DNA of 64,000 nt, from assembly GCA_039819065.1 (NCBI GenBank), contig JBCBSS010000001.1:124001-188000 (forward strand). Direction: 5' to 3'. The position numbers were made by a program, and so were the translations under genes. Origin of the DNA: JBCBSS01 sp039819065. GTDB lineage: Bacteria; Bacteroidota; Bacteroidia; Cytophagales; Cyclobacteriaceae. Below the pieces are notes generated by a model. That model did not search any database. It saw only the letters and a program-made list of their open reading frames with translations, and was not told the DNA's origin. This document shows, in pieces, positions 46,096 to 55,377 of the stretch; position 1 is the first letter of the stretch; every line of letters starts with the position of its first letter.

Positions 46096-46240
46096 GTAAA
46101 GAGGCTGTATCAAAAGCCCGTTTTAATGTCATCCCGATCGATCGGGATGAGAAATCTTACTCCCTTGAAAATCAATACTTTGAGTCGAGTAAGATTTCTC
46201 CCGATGGTCGAAAAGACAGCTTTTGATACAGCCTCTTTAC
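46096..46240 (+). repeat. 145-bp repeat with terminal inverted repeats, copy A
   Basis: Its ends GTAAAGAGGCTGTATCAAAA... and ...GATACAGCCTCTTTAC are a perfect 22-bp inverted pair. Inside are smaller palindromes (CATCCCGATCGATCGGGATG; AGAAATCTTACT and its complement). A copy in reverse orientation lies at 62561-62695. It is REP/MITE-like: no coding region. Confidence 0.8.
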
Positions 46241-46525
46241 TAGCGCCTTGCTATTTTCAGCTCGTCCAGATAGCTGAAAGAAAGCCATGAGACCCCCCGG
46301 ATGAACCGTGGGATGACGCCATTAACTTAATTCTCTGCATAATTGCTCGGCCTATCTGCAGCATCCACACATCCTTCGCTAAATCTTTTCTAGAAAAAAA
46401 TTCTAACAGGGGGTGGGGTAAAGTTTCAGTCAATCCGTACTAGGTGTGAATTAAGCATTAGACACTCGGCTTTTTAAAGCCTGATCTAATCAACCTTAAA
46501 CGAATAACCACTTAAACGGGGAAAA

Positions 46526-46717
46526 ATGAAAGGAAAGACACAAATCATCTTGATGCTCATATTAATGGTCGTCGGATTCTTTCTAAGCCAAAACGTAGAA
46601 GAACCAAAAAGTAAATCATCTGCTCAATATGAAAGAGTCGATATGCAAGAATTGAGAGGTCCTAGGCTGCATAACAGCACTAGCTTGACTTTGTATGACG
46701 ACGGGCAGTTCGATTAG
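46526..46717 (+). CDS. Small exported or anchored protein, function unknown
   Basis: A 63-residue protein with a hydrophobic helix (IILMLILMVVGFFL, about residues 7-20), then a hydrophilic part (EEPKSKSSAQYERVDMQELRGPRLHNSTSLTLYDDGQFD). It lies 44 bases before the peroxidase gene and is probably in that transcript. No family recognised; an upstream inverted repeat GGCTTTTTAAAGCC lies near 46468. Confidence 0.5.
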   Translation: MKGKTQIILMLILMVVGFFLSQNVEEPKSKSSAQYERVDMQELRGPRLHNSTSLTLYDDGQFD

Positions 46718-46761
46718 AGATTCAAGGATTTAATAGTTGGCAATAATCAAAAACATATAAC

Positions 46762-47982
46762 ATGCAGAAGAAGGGTTTTAGGGATTACTTTTTAAAGAAG
46801 GCAAGTATCATATTTTTTCTCGCCGCAATGTTTCTGGGAGGGTCGTGTACAACAGACATTGAAATAGAAGAGACCATAGCAACTCCGGATACGGAGGTAC
46901 CTTATGGAGCGGTTGAAGAAATATTTGGAGAACATTTCAGTCTCGACGACCTTCCCAATTATGCTAGTCAAAACATTCCTGATTACATCGATCGAGACAA
47001 TGCCCCCAATAGCACTATTAGAGATGAAGCGGCTATTCTAGGTAGGGTATTATTCTACGATGTAAACCTTTCTTCCAACAATACGGTATCCTGCGCCAGT
47101 TGTCACCAGCAGTCATTTGCTTTTTCAGATGATAAAGTGCTCAGCGAAGGCGTCAATGGCGTCACAGGCAGGCATTCTATGCGCTTGATCAATGTGCAAT
47201 TCTCAGATGAAGAGCAATTCTTTTGGGATGAACGTGCGGTCACATTGGAAGAACAAAGTACGCTACCGATTAGAGATCATGCAGAAATGGGCTTTAGCGG
47301 TCAAAACGGAGATCCTGATTTCAATGATCTGATCGAAAAGCTATCGGCATTAGATTACTATCAGGAGCTATTCACCTTCGCGTATGGTGATACCCAGATA
47401 TCAGAAGCGCGTATGCAAGACGCTTTAAGTCAGTTCATTAGAAGTATTCAATCATTTGATTCTAAATATGATCAAGGCAGAGTTCAGGCACAGAATGACA
47501 ATCAGCCTTTTCCCAATTTTACCGATCAAGAAAATTTAGGGAAGCAACTGTTTCTTGGGAGGCCCATGATGACAGCAGGTGTGCGAACGGGTGGTGGTAT
47601 CGGTTGTGGGGCGTGTCATCAGGCACCTGAGTTTTCGATTGACGATAACAGTAGAAATAACGGTGTTATCACCTCAGTGACTACCGAGATGGCCGACCTG
47701 ACTAACACAAGGTCTCCAACTTTGAGAGATCTATTTGACGCACAGGGAAACCTCAATTCCCCAATGATGCATAATGGTGCTTTCGATTCTATGGAGGAGG
47801 TACTGGCACACTACAACCAAATTGCACCTAATGCGCAACTGGATAATCGTTTGGCCAATCGTGGAGCGGGTCAAAACCTGAACATGACCGAGCAGGAAGT
47901 GGAAGCGGTAGTGGCATTTATCAAGACGCTTTCAGGAAACAATGTTTATACAGATCCCAAATGGTCAGATCCGTTCGAATAA
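46762..47982 (+). CDS. Di-haem cytochrome-c peroxidase (MauG/CcpA-like lipoprotein)
   Basis: A 406-residue lipoprotein (lipobox LGGSCTTD). Two haem-binding motifs CASCHQQ (Cys111, Cys114, His115) and CGACHQAPEF (Cys282, Cys285, His286) are present, with the family segments GRVLFYDVNLSSNNTVSCASCH, FWDERAVTLEEQSTLPI and NLTEQEVEAVVAFIKTLSG. Such enzymes reduce hydrogen peroxide or oxidise proteins in the periplasm. It is flanked by two small genes of unknown role. Confidence 0.9.
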   Translation: MQKKGFRDYFLKKASIIFFLAAMFLGGSCTTDIEIEETIATPDTEVPYGAVEEIFGEHFSLDDLPNYASQNIPDYIDRDNAPNSTIRDEAAILGRVLFYDVNLSSNNTVSCASCHQQSFAFSDDKVLSEGVNGVTGRHSMRLINVQFSDEEQFFWDERAVTLEEQSTLPIRDHAEMGFSGQNGDPDFNDLIEKLSALDYYQELFTFAYGDTQISEARMQDALSQFIRSIQSFDSKYDQGRVQAQNDNQPFPNFTDQENLGKQLFLGRPMMTAGVRTGGGIGCGACHQAPEFSIDDNSRNNGVITSVTTEMADLTNTRSPTLRDLFDAQGNLNSPMMHNGAFDSMEEVLAHYNQIAPNAQLDNRLANRGAGQNLNMTEQEVEAVVAFIKTLSGNNVYTDPKWSDPFE

Positions 47983-47996
47983 AACCAACTAGAAAA

Positions 47997-48311
47997 ATGA
48001 AGTATATGGAAACGAGAGAGACAGCACCGAATCTGGCATCGTTCTTACTGAAGTGGGGCATCATCGCATTGGTTCTGGGATTGTTGTCTTGTTCATCTAA
48101 CGAAGTAGAAGCTTCTAATCTGAACAGTGCCATTTCTGAGACTGTCTATTCAAAAAATACCCATGTCCAGGTCGTGCCGGACTATTCGTTGGTCGACATC
48201 CTTATAAATGTAGCACTAACATCCCTCATCATTTTGGTTGTTGTGCGTTTAAACCGGCATGACACCATTAGAAATATGATCTCAAAAGGGTCAAATGGGA
48301 AAACTCAATAG
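47997..48311 (+). CDS. Small lipoprotein-like membrane protein, function unknown
   Basis: A 104-residue protein with a hydrophobic N-terminus and lipobox-like LLSCSSN, and a second hydrophobic stretch (VDILINVALTSLIILVVV, about 67-84). The ATG at 47997 is used; an earlier in-frame ATG at 47961 lies within the peroxidase gene. It is 15 bases after the peroxidase stop and likely cotranscribed. Confidence 0.5.
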   Translation: MKYMETRETAPNLASFLLKWGIIALVLGLLSCSSNEVEASNLNSAISETVYSKNTHVQVVPDYSLVDILINVALTSLIILVVVRLNRHDTIRNMISKGSNGKTQ

Positions 48312-48348
48312 TAGCTTACACTATTTAACGTGAATATTGGACAAGAAT

Positions 48349-48472
48349 CTCAAAAAAACCTGTCTTTTCGAGTGTAACGAGAAATCTTTCTCACTCAAAA
48401 TGCTGTATTTGGACACTTTCGATGCTTCGAAAAAGAGAGATCCCGACAAGTCGGGATGACAGGTTTTTTGAG
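48349..48472. repeat. Palindromic repeat, copy C (related element)
   Basis: CTCAAAAAAACCTGTC (48349-48364) is complementary to GACAGGTTTTTTGAG (48458-48472) but for one extra A. Inside, TCCCGACAAGTCGGGA forms a hairpin, and the internal sequence GAAATCTT resembles copies A and B. It lies between the peroxidase unit and the LytTR genes. Confidence 0.65.
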
Positions 48473-48529
48473 TTTCAGGTACTATCCTGTGCCTTTCTTA
48501 AGCGATATTCAAGTTATTTAAATGTACCG

Positions 48530-49243
48530 TCAGAAACTCATGATATCCCTAAACTTGATACTCTGCCTTCGCGATACTTCTATCTCTTCTCCGGTGGTAA
48601 GATAGACCTTCAGCGTGCCACTAAACCAAGGCTCTATTCTGTCTACATACTGGAGGTTGATGATCTGTTGGCGGTTGGCCCTAAAGAAGACTTCAGGATT
48701 CAGGCGGGATTCCATATAATTCAGAGACCGTGGAATCATAGGTTGTTTCTCCTCAAAATAGATACGCGTATAGCTACCCAGGATCTCCAGAATGCGGATT
48801 TCCTTTAATTTAATGAACCAGCATTCTTCCCCGTCTTTCACGAATACCTGGTTGTCCAGGCCCAGTATTTTTTTCTTGCGCTCGGATTTTTGATCCATGC
48901 GCTTAGTGGCCTTTTCCAACGCAAGTGCCAATCGATCTTCCTTGATTGGTTTTTGTAGGTAGTCTAGCGCATTGTGATCAAAGGCTTTCATGGCATATTG
49001 ATCAAAGGCGGTGGTGAAAATGACATCCGGCACATCATCCAGTTCTTGTAATAATTCAAAGCCATCCTTATCCGGCATTTGAATGTCTAGAAATAGCAAG
49101 TCGGGTTCCAGGTCTGCAATTTGCTCCAACGCAACGGCGGCATTCTCTGCTTCACCCACTAATTCTATCTGGGCATGCTTTTTCAGGAGATGCTTTAGTT
49201 CCTGTCTGGCCAGATCGGAATCGTCAATGATCAATGCTTTCAT
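48530..49243 (-). CDS. LytTR family response regulator
   Basis: A 237-residue protein with a receiver domain (acidic DDSDLARQE start, phospho-acceptor Asp in LLFLDIQMPDKDG at about residue 54, FTTAFDQYAMKAFDHNALDYLQKP) and a C-terminal LytTR DNA-binding domain (CWFIKLKEIRILEILGSYTRIYF...VDRIEPWFSGTLKVYLTTGEEIEVSRRQS). It overlaps the kinase gene by 4 bases. The targets are unknown. It faces the peroxidase unit. Confidence 0.9.
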   Translation of the reverse strand: MKALIIDDSDLARQELKHLLKKHAQIELVGEAENAAVALEQIADLEPDLLFLDIQMPDKDGFELLQELDDVPDVIFTTAFDQYAMKAFDHNALDYLQKPIKEDRLALALEKATKRMDQKSERKKKILGLDNQVFVKDGEECWFIKLKEIRILEILGSYTRIYFEEKQPMIPRSLNYMESRLNPEVFFRANRQQIINLQYVDRIEPWFSGTLKVYLTTGEEIEVSRRQSIKFRDIMSF

Positions 49244-50280
49244 AGCACTGGAATCTTCAATGATGCGGTCACTTTGTTCGATGACGAATTCTGCAATTCC
49301 AGGTCGGCGAAGTGTCCAAATAGTATCTTCATTCTATCTAATAGATTCTTTAGTCCTATCCCTTCTCGCTTACTTCTTTCTGCCAGTTGTCCGTCGTTCA
49401 CCACCTTAATCAATACGTGGTCTTCGTTCTTTGAAGCAATAATATTGACCTCTCCCCCCTCTTTGCTTTGAGAGATGCCGTGCTTGATGGCATTCTCAAC
49501 CAGTAGTTGTACGGTCATCGGAGGCACTTTGACATCGGATGCGCTTTCATCAATTTCAAAGTCGTATCGTAGCCTTCTACCAAATTGAATGGATTCTAAC
49601 TCAAGGTAGTCTTTCACAATATCGAGTTCTTTTGAGAGTGTCACCTTTTCCGAGGCGTTGAACTGTATAGAATAGCGTAGCAAGTCGGAAATGTGGGTCA
49701 CCATATCTCGCGCCTTATCTGGATCACTTAGAATTAATGATCGGATGTTATTCAAAGCATTGAACAGGAAATGGGGATTGATCTGGTTTTTAAGAATAGC
49801 CAGTTCGGCTTCATTCAAAGCTGCTTTCAAGGCCATTTTATCTAGTTTATTCTGTTGGTTACTGAGGAAATAATGATAGATAAAATAGAGCAGCGACCAA
49901 AGCGTGAATGGCAACAATCCGGTGATCGTATAGGCAATGAATGCTTGAAAGGAAAAAGGCACTATAAAAGAAAAATCGACTACCTGATAGATAATTATAT
50001 GTATGATCGTCTGAGCAAAAGTGGCAGTGATAGGAATTGAAATTAATATTTTGGGGAGTAATTTTTTGAGTGGCAGCTCCGTCCATCCATACTTCTTAAT
50101 GACCCATCTCAAAACATGAGATGCTAATAACATGGATAGCCCGATGATTACATAAAAAGCCTGCATTTCCAAGCCAGCCTTGTCACCACCCCCGAAAAGG
50201 AGCATCATCGCATACATAAAAATGATGTAAAGCCCCCACCCGATGGCCTGACATATCCAATATAAAATACTTCGTGGCAT
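49240..50280 (-). CDS. LytS-type membrane histidine kinase
   Basis: A 346-residue kinase with four predicted N-terminal helices (GWGLYIIFMYAMMLLFG, YVIIGLSMLLASHVLRW, ILISIPITATFAQTIIHI, FIAYTITGLLPFTLWSLLYFIY) and the His_kinase core INPHFLFNALNNIRSL (phospho-acceptor His) followed by an ATPase domain (MTVQLLVENAIKHG, VKVVNDG, GIGLKNLLDR). It is coupled to the LytTR regulator by overlap. The stimulus is unknown. Confidence 0.9.
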   Translation of the reverse strand: MPRSILYWICQAIGWGLYIIFMYAMMLLFGGGDKAGLEMQAFYVIIGLSMLLASHVLRWVIKKYGWTELPLKKLLPKILISIPITATFAQTIIHIIIYQVVDFSFIVPFSFQAFIAYTITGLLPFTLWSLLYFIYHYFLSNQQNKLDKMALKAALNEAELAILKNQINPHFLFNALNNIRSLILSDPDKARDMVTHISDLLRYSIQFNASEKVTLSKELDIVKDYLELESIQFGRRLRYDFEIDESASDVKVPPMTVQLLVENAIKHGISQSKEGGEVNIIASKNEDHVLIKVVNDGQLAERSKREGIGLKNLLDRMKILFGHFADLELQNSSSNKVTASLKIPVL

Positions 50281-50606
50281 ACTTATTTTTTGGTCAATGT
50301 ACTTAATTTCTTTTTTTAAAGACAGGCTTTATAAGGTCATCCCAACCTACCTGTAAAGGCACCCATCTCTTTAATATTGTGAGATTCAAATCAAGAGAGA
50401 TTTCTCTCAGTCGGCTGACTGAGAGAAATGACTAGCTTTTCAAGCCGAGGTTAGTGTCTTCAGTAACTCTAATTGTGCCTTTTGGAGCCTCTGCCCCTTT
50501 TGGTGTTATGACCGAAAGGTATAACACTCACAAAGCTTGAAAAGCACGCGTTACAAACGCGCGCTATTTTTAAAATTCTTAGCGTTGTTACGGATGATTT
50601 ATTTCT
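50281..50606. other. Intergenic with several hairpins and a probable bidirectional terminator
   Basis: ATTTCTCTCAGTC/GACTGAGAGAAAT (50400-50429) pair perfectly around GGCT. GCTTTTCAAGC (50435-50445) and GCTTGAAAAGC (50535-50545) are inverted repeats that enclose GTGTTAT/ATAACAC with a GAAA-type loop (50503-50527). Around 50544-50565 a GC-rich GCACGCG/CGCGCGC hairpin is followed by TATTTTT on the plus strand and TTTTC on the minus strand, suiting termination of the hydrolase gene that ends at 50607. Confidence 0.45.
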
Positions 50607-51488
50607 CTACAAGAACTTCTCTAGCCAGCCATAAAAATACTCAGGATCATCCCACATGATAAAGTGTTTACCTTTATCCGTCATGTCTACGATGGCGCCA
50701 TCCAGTTTGGTGAATTGCTGCGTGTATCTGTCCAGCGTACCTTCTCGTGTAGCACCATAGTCTTGATAAGCGATCCATGCGCCCAATACAAGCGTTGGCA
50801 CTTTAATATTGGCCAAATCTTCACGAATATCGGTGGTGAACAACTCATACATGGCTTGGCCAACCGTTTCAGGATCACTGGCCACACTCCACTGTGCTGC
50901 CTGATGTATTTGTTCTTCGTCTATGATCATGCTCTTGAGCATCATTTTCTGTGATGTCATGCGTTTTTCTTCAGGTTGTTTGGCCGCAGCCAACATTTGA
51001 TTCTTGACATTCTGCGCAAAGCCTGTAGCTTGCTCAGCCGAGATACCTGGCATCTGGATAGCAGTCATAAAAGGCAGTCCATCCACAATCACTAGCTTAG
51101 ATGGCAAATCAGGATTGGTTACGGCAATATTAAGTGCCAGGAAACCTCCAAGGCTATGCCCTACGATAATAGGTTTTTCCAGTTTATTACTTTCAATATA
51201 ACTAACCACCATATTGGTCATTTTTTCAAGATACTTGCCTTCATGATCGGCTAGAGGGGCATTACCCGCAAAACCAGGCAGGGTAAGCACATGGCATTCG
51301 TAGTTTTTCTTCAGTTGTTCCACCGTTTCATCCCAAACATCTCCGGAGCAAGTAAGACCGGGAATGAAAACAATAGGTTGTCCTTTACCGGAAACTTCGG
51401 TCTTTAATTCAGTGATAGCATTGGCTTGGACAACAAAACTAATGGAAGCCAGCAATATGGCGAGATAGGTTTTAACGAGCTTTGACAT
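50607..51488 (-). CDS. Secreted alpha/beta hydrolase
   Basis: A 293-residue enzyme with a signal peptide (LAILLASISFVVQANA). The nucleophile Ser112 sits in GHSLGGFLALN, the oxyanion motif is FIPGLTCSG, and the late His is in KGKHFIMWDDPE; the acid residue lies in the WIAYQDYG region or nearby. The fold is that of peptide/ester hydrolases. Substrate unknown. It is downstream on the minus strand of nothing close, and ends at a likely terminator. Confidence 0.85.
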   Translation of the reverse strand: MSKLVKTYLAILLASISFVVQANAITELKTEVSGKGQPIVFIPGLTCSGDVWDETVEQLKKNYECHVLTLPGFAGNAPLADHEGKYLEKMTNMVVSYIESNKLEKPIIVGHSLGGFLALNIAVTNPDLPSKLVIVDGLPFMTAIQMPGISAEQATGFAQNVKNQMLAAAKQPEEKRMTSQKMMLKSMIIDEEQIHQAAQWSVASDPETVGQAMYELFTTDIREDLANIKVPTLVLGAWIAYQDYGATREGTLDRYTQQFTKLDGAIVDMTDKGKHFIMWDDPEYFYGWLEKFL

Positions 51489-52084
51489 TACTTTTAATTT
51501 TTGGTTTATGTCAAAATTAACGGCCTGAGGGGCTGTAAAGCGGGCTTTTTAAGGGAACGGAATAAAATCCTCGGGAGTGGAATGGGATCGCGTGGGGTGG
51601 TTTTGGAGGAGTGTGAGTGGCGAGACTTGAGTTTGACAGGTACTGTTATGTGTTTCTACATGGAGGTTTCGATCTCGTTGCTAAACTAGGGTGGAGAGAT
51701 TTGACTTCATCTTTGAAATGGGTTTGAACCGTGGCTTATTAGAACGTCAGGCGGAAACACCTGACTTCACCTCCTAAAGGATATGATGGGTGCAAGCCGG
51801 GTGTTTCCACCCGGCGATTGTTCAAAACTGACTACACCTCCAAAATAAATGAGCTTGACTTCGGTACCACATTTAGTGTATAAGAGCCAATCGATTAAAG
51901 ATGCGCTCGTCAGTCCTACGACAGAGCATTTTAATCTGCTAAAATGATTTCTTGAAATTAGAATTTTTGAACTTTTATTTCATTATTCTAATTCTGATTG
52001 TAATCTAAGAAACACAAGGTTTCACCGTCCGTTGAGTTGTGAACGTCACAACACTCATAAAAATCAATCGCCAATCAGAAGTTG
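51489..52084. other. Intergenic with a REP-like hairpin pair
   Basis: The first hairpin (51746-51765) is GTCAGGCG-GAAA-CACCTGAC with one mismatch; the second (51796-51815) is GCCGGGTG-TTTC-CACCCGGC, the same motif inverted. Related units recur at 55378-55590. The rest of the 596-base gap contains no gene I can support. Confidence 0.6.
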
Positions 52085-53122
52085 ATGAACAAACAAAGAG
52101 CACAAGAAGATTCGGAGAAAGTTGCTAAGGAGTATCGGGATAGATTCAATCTCATCGCTGAACATGTTCAGGATATAATTACTATCCATAATAAAGATGG
52201 CAGCTATGCCTTTGTCTCAGCTTCAGCAAAGAAGGTGTTGGGTTATTCTCCTCAGGACGTAGTAGGCCAGAGTGCTGAAAAAATACTCCACAGTAGCTAC
52301 CTTAATCAATATAGAGAAGAACTGAAAATGGTCAACCAAGGCTCCAAAGTAAACACAGAAGCTTATCAAGCCATTTGCAAAGATGGTTCTTTAAAATGGT
52401 TGGAATCCGTACCCTCACCAATTTTCAACGACGAGGGAGAAGTGGAATACATCATCAATGTCAGCCGGGATATTACAGAACGTAAGACGATCGAAGAAAA
52501 AGTAATTGAGATCAGACATTCATTGAGTCAGGACTTTCATGATGAGGTGGGAAGCCATCTTAGTACAATAAAGGCACTGGCTCAAATGTTGAGAAAAAAG
52601 ACCGGAGAAGATCAGAAAGAATCAGAAATGTTGGATAGAATAATTGAGAGTACTGATAGTCTCATTGTTGGAAGCCGAAGTTTTATGTGGTCTATTGATC
52701 CAGACAATGATCTATTGGATGAGATCTTTAACTTGATCAGTGGCTATGGGGAAGACTTTTTTCACGCAACGGATATAGATTTCTACGCAACTTCCAAAGT
52801 GGCAGGTAAACATAGCTTCCACCTTCCTTTTGGCTGGGGTAGGCATATTGTCATGATCTTCAAGGAGGTCTTTTCCAATATGCTAAAGCATGCCGAGTGT
52901 TCCGAGGTTTATTTGGAACTCAATATTCAGGATGGTAAAATACTTATCTCTGCTCAAGACAATGGTAAAGGCATAACTTCCCGTGCCGGTAGCGGGTATG
53001 GACTTAAAAATCTACAAGAAAGAGCCAAAGCGGTGAACGCCTCTTTGAACATATGTAAGTTAGCCGAAAGGGGAACTACTTTTCAATTGGCAATCGACAT
53101 CAATGACTACTTCATACGCTGA
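52085..53122 (+). CDS. PAS-domain sensor histidine kinase (NarL-type)
   Basis: A 345-residue cytoplasmic protein: PAS (IAEHVQDIITIHNKDGSYAFVSASAKKVLGYSPQDVVGQ, about 22-60), PAC (SRDITERKTIEEKVIEI, about 130-145), the HisKA_3-like dimer site QDFHDEVGSHLSTIKALAQ (phospho-acceptor His at about 158) and ATPase (MIFKEVFSNMLKHAECSEVYLE; AQDNGKGI; GYGLKNLQERA). It has no transmembrane helix, so it senses a cytoplasmic or redox signal. It is 6 bases before a NarL-type regulator gene, its cognate. Confidence 0.9.
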   Translation: MNKQRAQEDSEKVAKEYRDRFNLIAEHVQDIITIHNKDGSYAFVSASAKKVLGYSPQDVVGQSAEKILHSSYLNQYREELKMVNQGSKVNTEAYQAICKDGSLKWLESVPSPIFNDEGEVEYIINVSRDITERKTIEEKVIEIRHSLSQDFHDEVGSHLSTIKALAQMLRKKTGEDQKESEMLDRIIESTDSLIVGSRSFMWSIDPDNDLLDEIFNLISGYGEDFFHATDIDFYATSKVAGKHSFHLPFGWGRHIVMIFKEVFSNMLKHAECSEVYLELNIQDGKILISAQDNGKGITSRAGSGYGLKNLQERAKAVNASLNICKLAERGTTFQLAIDINDYFIR

Positions 53123-53128
53123 TCAAAT

Positions 53129-53752
53129 ATGAATAAAGTATCTACGGTCATCTTAGAGGATAGCAATAGTTTCCGCACCATACTTGAGCAACTTGTAGAA
53201 GAGTCGGAAATGTTGCAACTAATCGCTTCCCATAAGAGTGGTGAAGAAGCACTGAAGGACAAAAACAGCTTCAACGCAGATTTGTATATTATCGACCTTA
53301 AGTTACCAGGCATATCGGGGATAGATTACCTAAAAACACTACAACAGGCTAACCAAAATGGCGAAAAATTAATACTAACGGCTTATGATGACGATGACCT
53401 CGTTTTTGGGGCGCTACAAGCAGGTGCTTCCGGTTATTTAGTCAAAGATAATGTTGTTGACCAAATGATCCCTGCGGTTCAGGACATAATGAAGGGCGGT
53501 GCGCCGATGAGCCCTAAAATTGCCAAAAAAGTGATTCACCATTTCCGTCTTGATGGTGCTTCCCCACTTACCACTAGAGAAACTGAAATACTCAGGCTGC
53601 TATCTAAAGGGATGACTAGCCCAAAAATAGCTGACGAACTTTTTATATCTAAGTTAACCGTCAAGACTCACATCAAAAACACCTATAAAAAACTATCGGT
53701 AAGCTCTAAATCTGAAGCTTTGACCGTAGCCCAGAGTAAGAAGTTCATCTAG
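53129..53752 (+). CDS. NarL/LuxR-type response regulator
   Basis: A 207-residue protein with a receiver (DLYIIDLKLPGISGIDYLKTL holds the phospho-acceptor Asp; LTAYDDDDLVFGALQAGASGYLVKD) and a LuxR helix-turn-helix (LTTRETEILRLLSKGMTSPKIADELFISKLTVKTHIKNTYKKL). It works with the kinase upstream. Targets unknown; the nearest downstream gene on its strand is the 54016 lipoprotein. Confidence 0.92.
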   Translation: MNKVSTVILEDSNSFRTILEQLVEESEMLQLIASHKSGEEALKDKNSFNADLYIIDLKLPGISGIDYLKTLQQANQNGEKLILTAYDDDDLVFGALQAGASGYLVKDNVVDQMIPAVQDIMKGGAPMSPKIAKKVIHHFRLDGASPLTTRETEILRLLSKGMTSPKIADELFISKLTVKTHIKNTYKKLSVSSKSEALTVAQSKKFI

Positions 53753-54015
53753 GCACCTCGCTTTACCAAATGGATATCACACTACAATTTATAGTAAAAC
53801 ATAACTATTATCCTGTCAACCTACCCATCAAATCAAAAGTGGGTTCATGTTAAGTATTGATAAAATACTACCGGAAGGGGTATTTCAACTAATAGCATGA
53901 CTTATCATTTTTGCATCACTACTAATCTAAATATCGAAGTAGCCGGCACTTCGGTATGATGCGGAAGCCGAAAAGCAGTGATAGAGTAGGCAGCAAATCA
54001 AAAAAAGAAGAGGAC

Positions 54016-55311
54016 ATGAATATCAATAAGTATTCATTGTTAATCGCCGGGGTGATGTTATTATTTGTCGCTTCATGTACCGATGATAATGAGATCATTT
54101 CTACCGACTATGACAATAATTTGTCAAGGGCGCAAGTGCTGACTGAAAGAGACCGTCAACTGGAAGCGTTTAGTAAATCCGTAGCCAAATCACTTAATGA
54201 AAAGGATGTACGCCAATTCGTAAAAACAGAGGCATTGAAAAAATTCGATGGTGATTACGATATCGTTTACGGGATGGTAAGGTCAACACTTATTGGTGAC
54301 AGGTCATTTGAAAGCTACATATCAGACAATATCGATGTAGAAAGCAGTTCCAAATCAAGAGTTGACGCCACGTATGAAATCCTAAGCAATAACCCTTTGC
54401 TTAACATTTCAGTGCCTGTTAATATCGATGATTGGGACGCAGATGGATTCAAACCATTGGTGGCCTTTCTCACCGAAGATTATGACGAAAAAAACACAGA
54501 CCTGATCATGGCTTATGACGCTGAGGGCAAGATACATTGGCTTGATGCGCAAAACGAACCAGACGAACCTGTGATAGTGATCAGCCAAAATGAGAGGCTT
54601 CAGCCAGTGAAGTCATTAAAATCTACTATAGTAGATCCGTGTCTTGATCCGATCTACATATTTGAAGATGTTGATTTTGCACTTCCATGTGGAATTGATC
54701 CTATTGACCCTATCGACCCTATTGATCCTATCGATCCAGATCCAGATCCTGACCCAAATCCTAACCCTGGAACTGGCGATTGCTACAGAGGTGGTGATAG
54801 ATACGAAAGACTTGATGGTCTGGCTTTTACTTCGTCTAGCGGACTAAATAAATATGAAGGCTGGCCGTCTGGGGCACCGGAAATTATGATCAAAGTATGG
54901 GCACCTGATGACGCTATTTCTTTCAATGGGCTCAGTATTCTAAAGGATCTCAATTATCTTGAGCCAGGGCAAAGAAAAGATATCATCGAGAAATGGTGGA
55001 CAGGAGGAAACACGTCTTTTTTCTATTGGGATGAGGAAAAATACGGTACAACTTATGGTATCTCGTTTGTAGAGTATGATTGGAATATTACTGATCAAAT
55101 AGAGTCGCTTAGCGTATCAAGGACATACAAGGTTAAGGTATCAGGAGTGGAAGTAAGCCGCACACTTACAGCTAAAGTAGAATTTACATCTAAAGATGAA
55201 TTCATGGGCTTCATGGTTGTAGAAAAATGCCCATTACCTCCCGAAAATTATAAAGGTTCAAGATGCTATGATCTGAATTCTGACTTCTATTTTAGAACGT
55301 CATACCGTTAA
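54016..55311 (+). CDS. Large lipoprotein with an Asp-Pro repeat linker, function unknown
   Basis: A 431-residue protein with a signal peptide and lipobox (LFVASCTDD). The ATG at 54016 is preferred to upstream in-frame starts at 53956-53959. An N-terminal helical part (about 40-170), a compact part, then a linker of five IDP units and DP/NP dipeptides (about 222-246), and a C-terminal part with MIKVWAPDDAISFNG and WWTGGNTSFFYWDEE. No family recognised. It probably sits in the outer membrane facing outward. It is followed by a REP-type terminator hairpin. Confidence 0.65.
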   Translation: MNINKYSLLIAGVMLLFVASCTDDNEIISTDYDNNLSRAQVLTERDRQLEAFSKSVAKSLNEKDVRQFVKTEALKKFDGDYDIVYGMVRSTLIGDRSFESYISDNIDVESSSKSRVDATYEILSNNPLLNISVPVNIDDWDADGFKPLVAFLTEDYDEKNTDLIMAYDAEGKIHWLDAQNEPDEPVIVISQNERLQPVKSLKSTIVDPCLDPIYIFEDVDFALPCGIDPIDPIDPIDPIDPDPDPDPNPNPGTGDCYRGGDRYERLDGLAFTSSSGLNKYEGWPSGAPEIMIKVWAPDDAISFNGLSILKDLNYLEPGQRKDIIEKWWTGGNTSFFYWDEEKYGTTYGISFVEYDWNITDQIESLSVSRTYKVKVSGVEVSRTLTAKVEFTSKDEFMGFMVVEKCPLPPENYKGSRCYDLNSDFYFRTSYR

Positions 55312-55377
55312 AACTGGAATGCGTGGTGGCAACGCGGAATACACTACCGCAACCCTATAACTTATCAAATAAAGTAC

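Noticed and set aside
48422..48808. 128-residue plus-strand frame opposite the LytTR regulator gene
   Set aside because: Mostly antisense to the regulator, begins inside a palindromic repeat, no coding character.
51501..51689. 62-residue plus-strand frame upstream of the PAS kinase
   Set aside because: No signal, no family pattern, Gly/Arg/Trp-rich composition unlike neighbours; more likely intergenic DNA.
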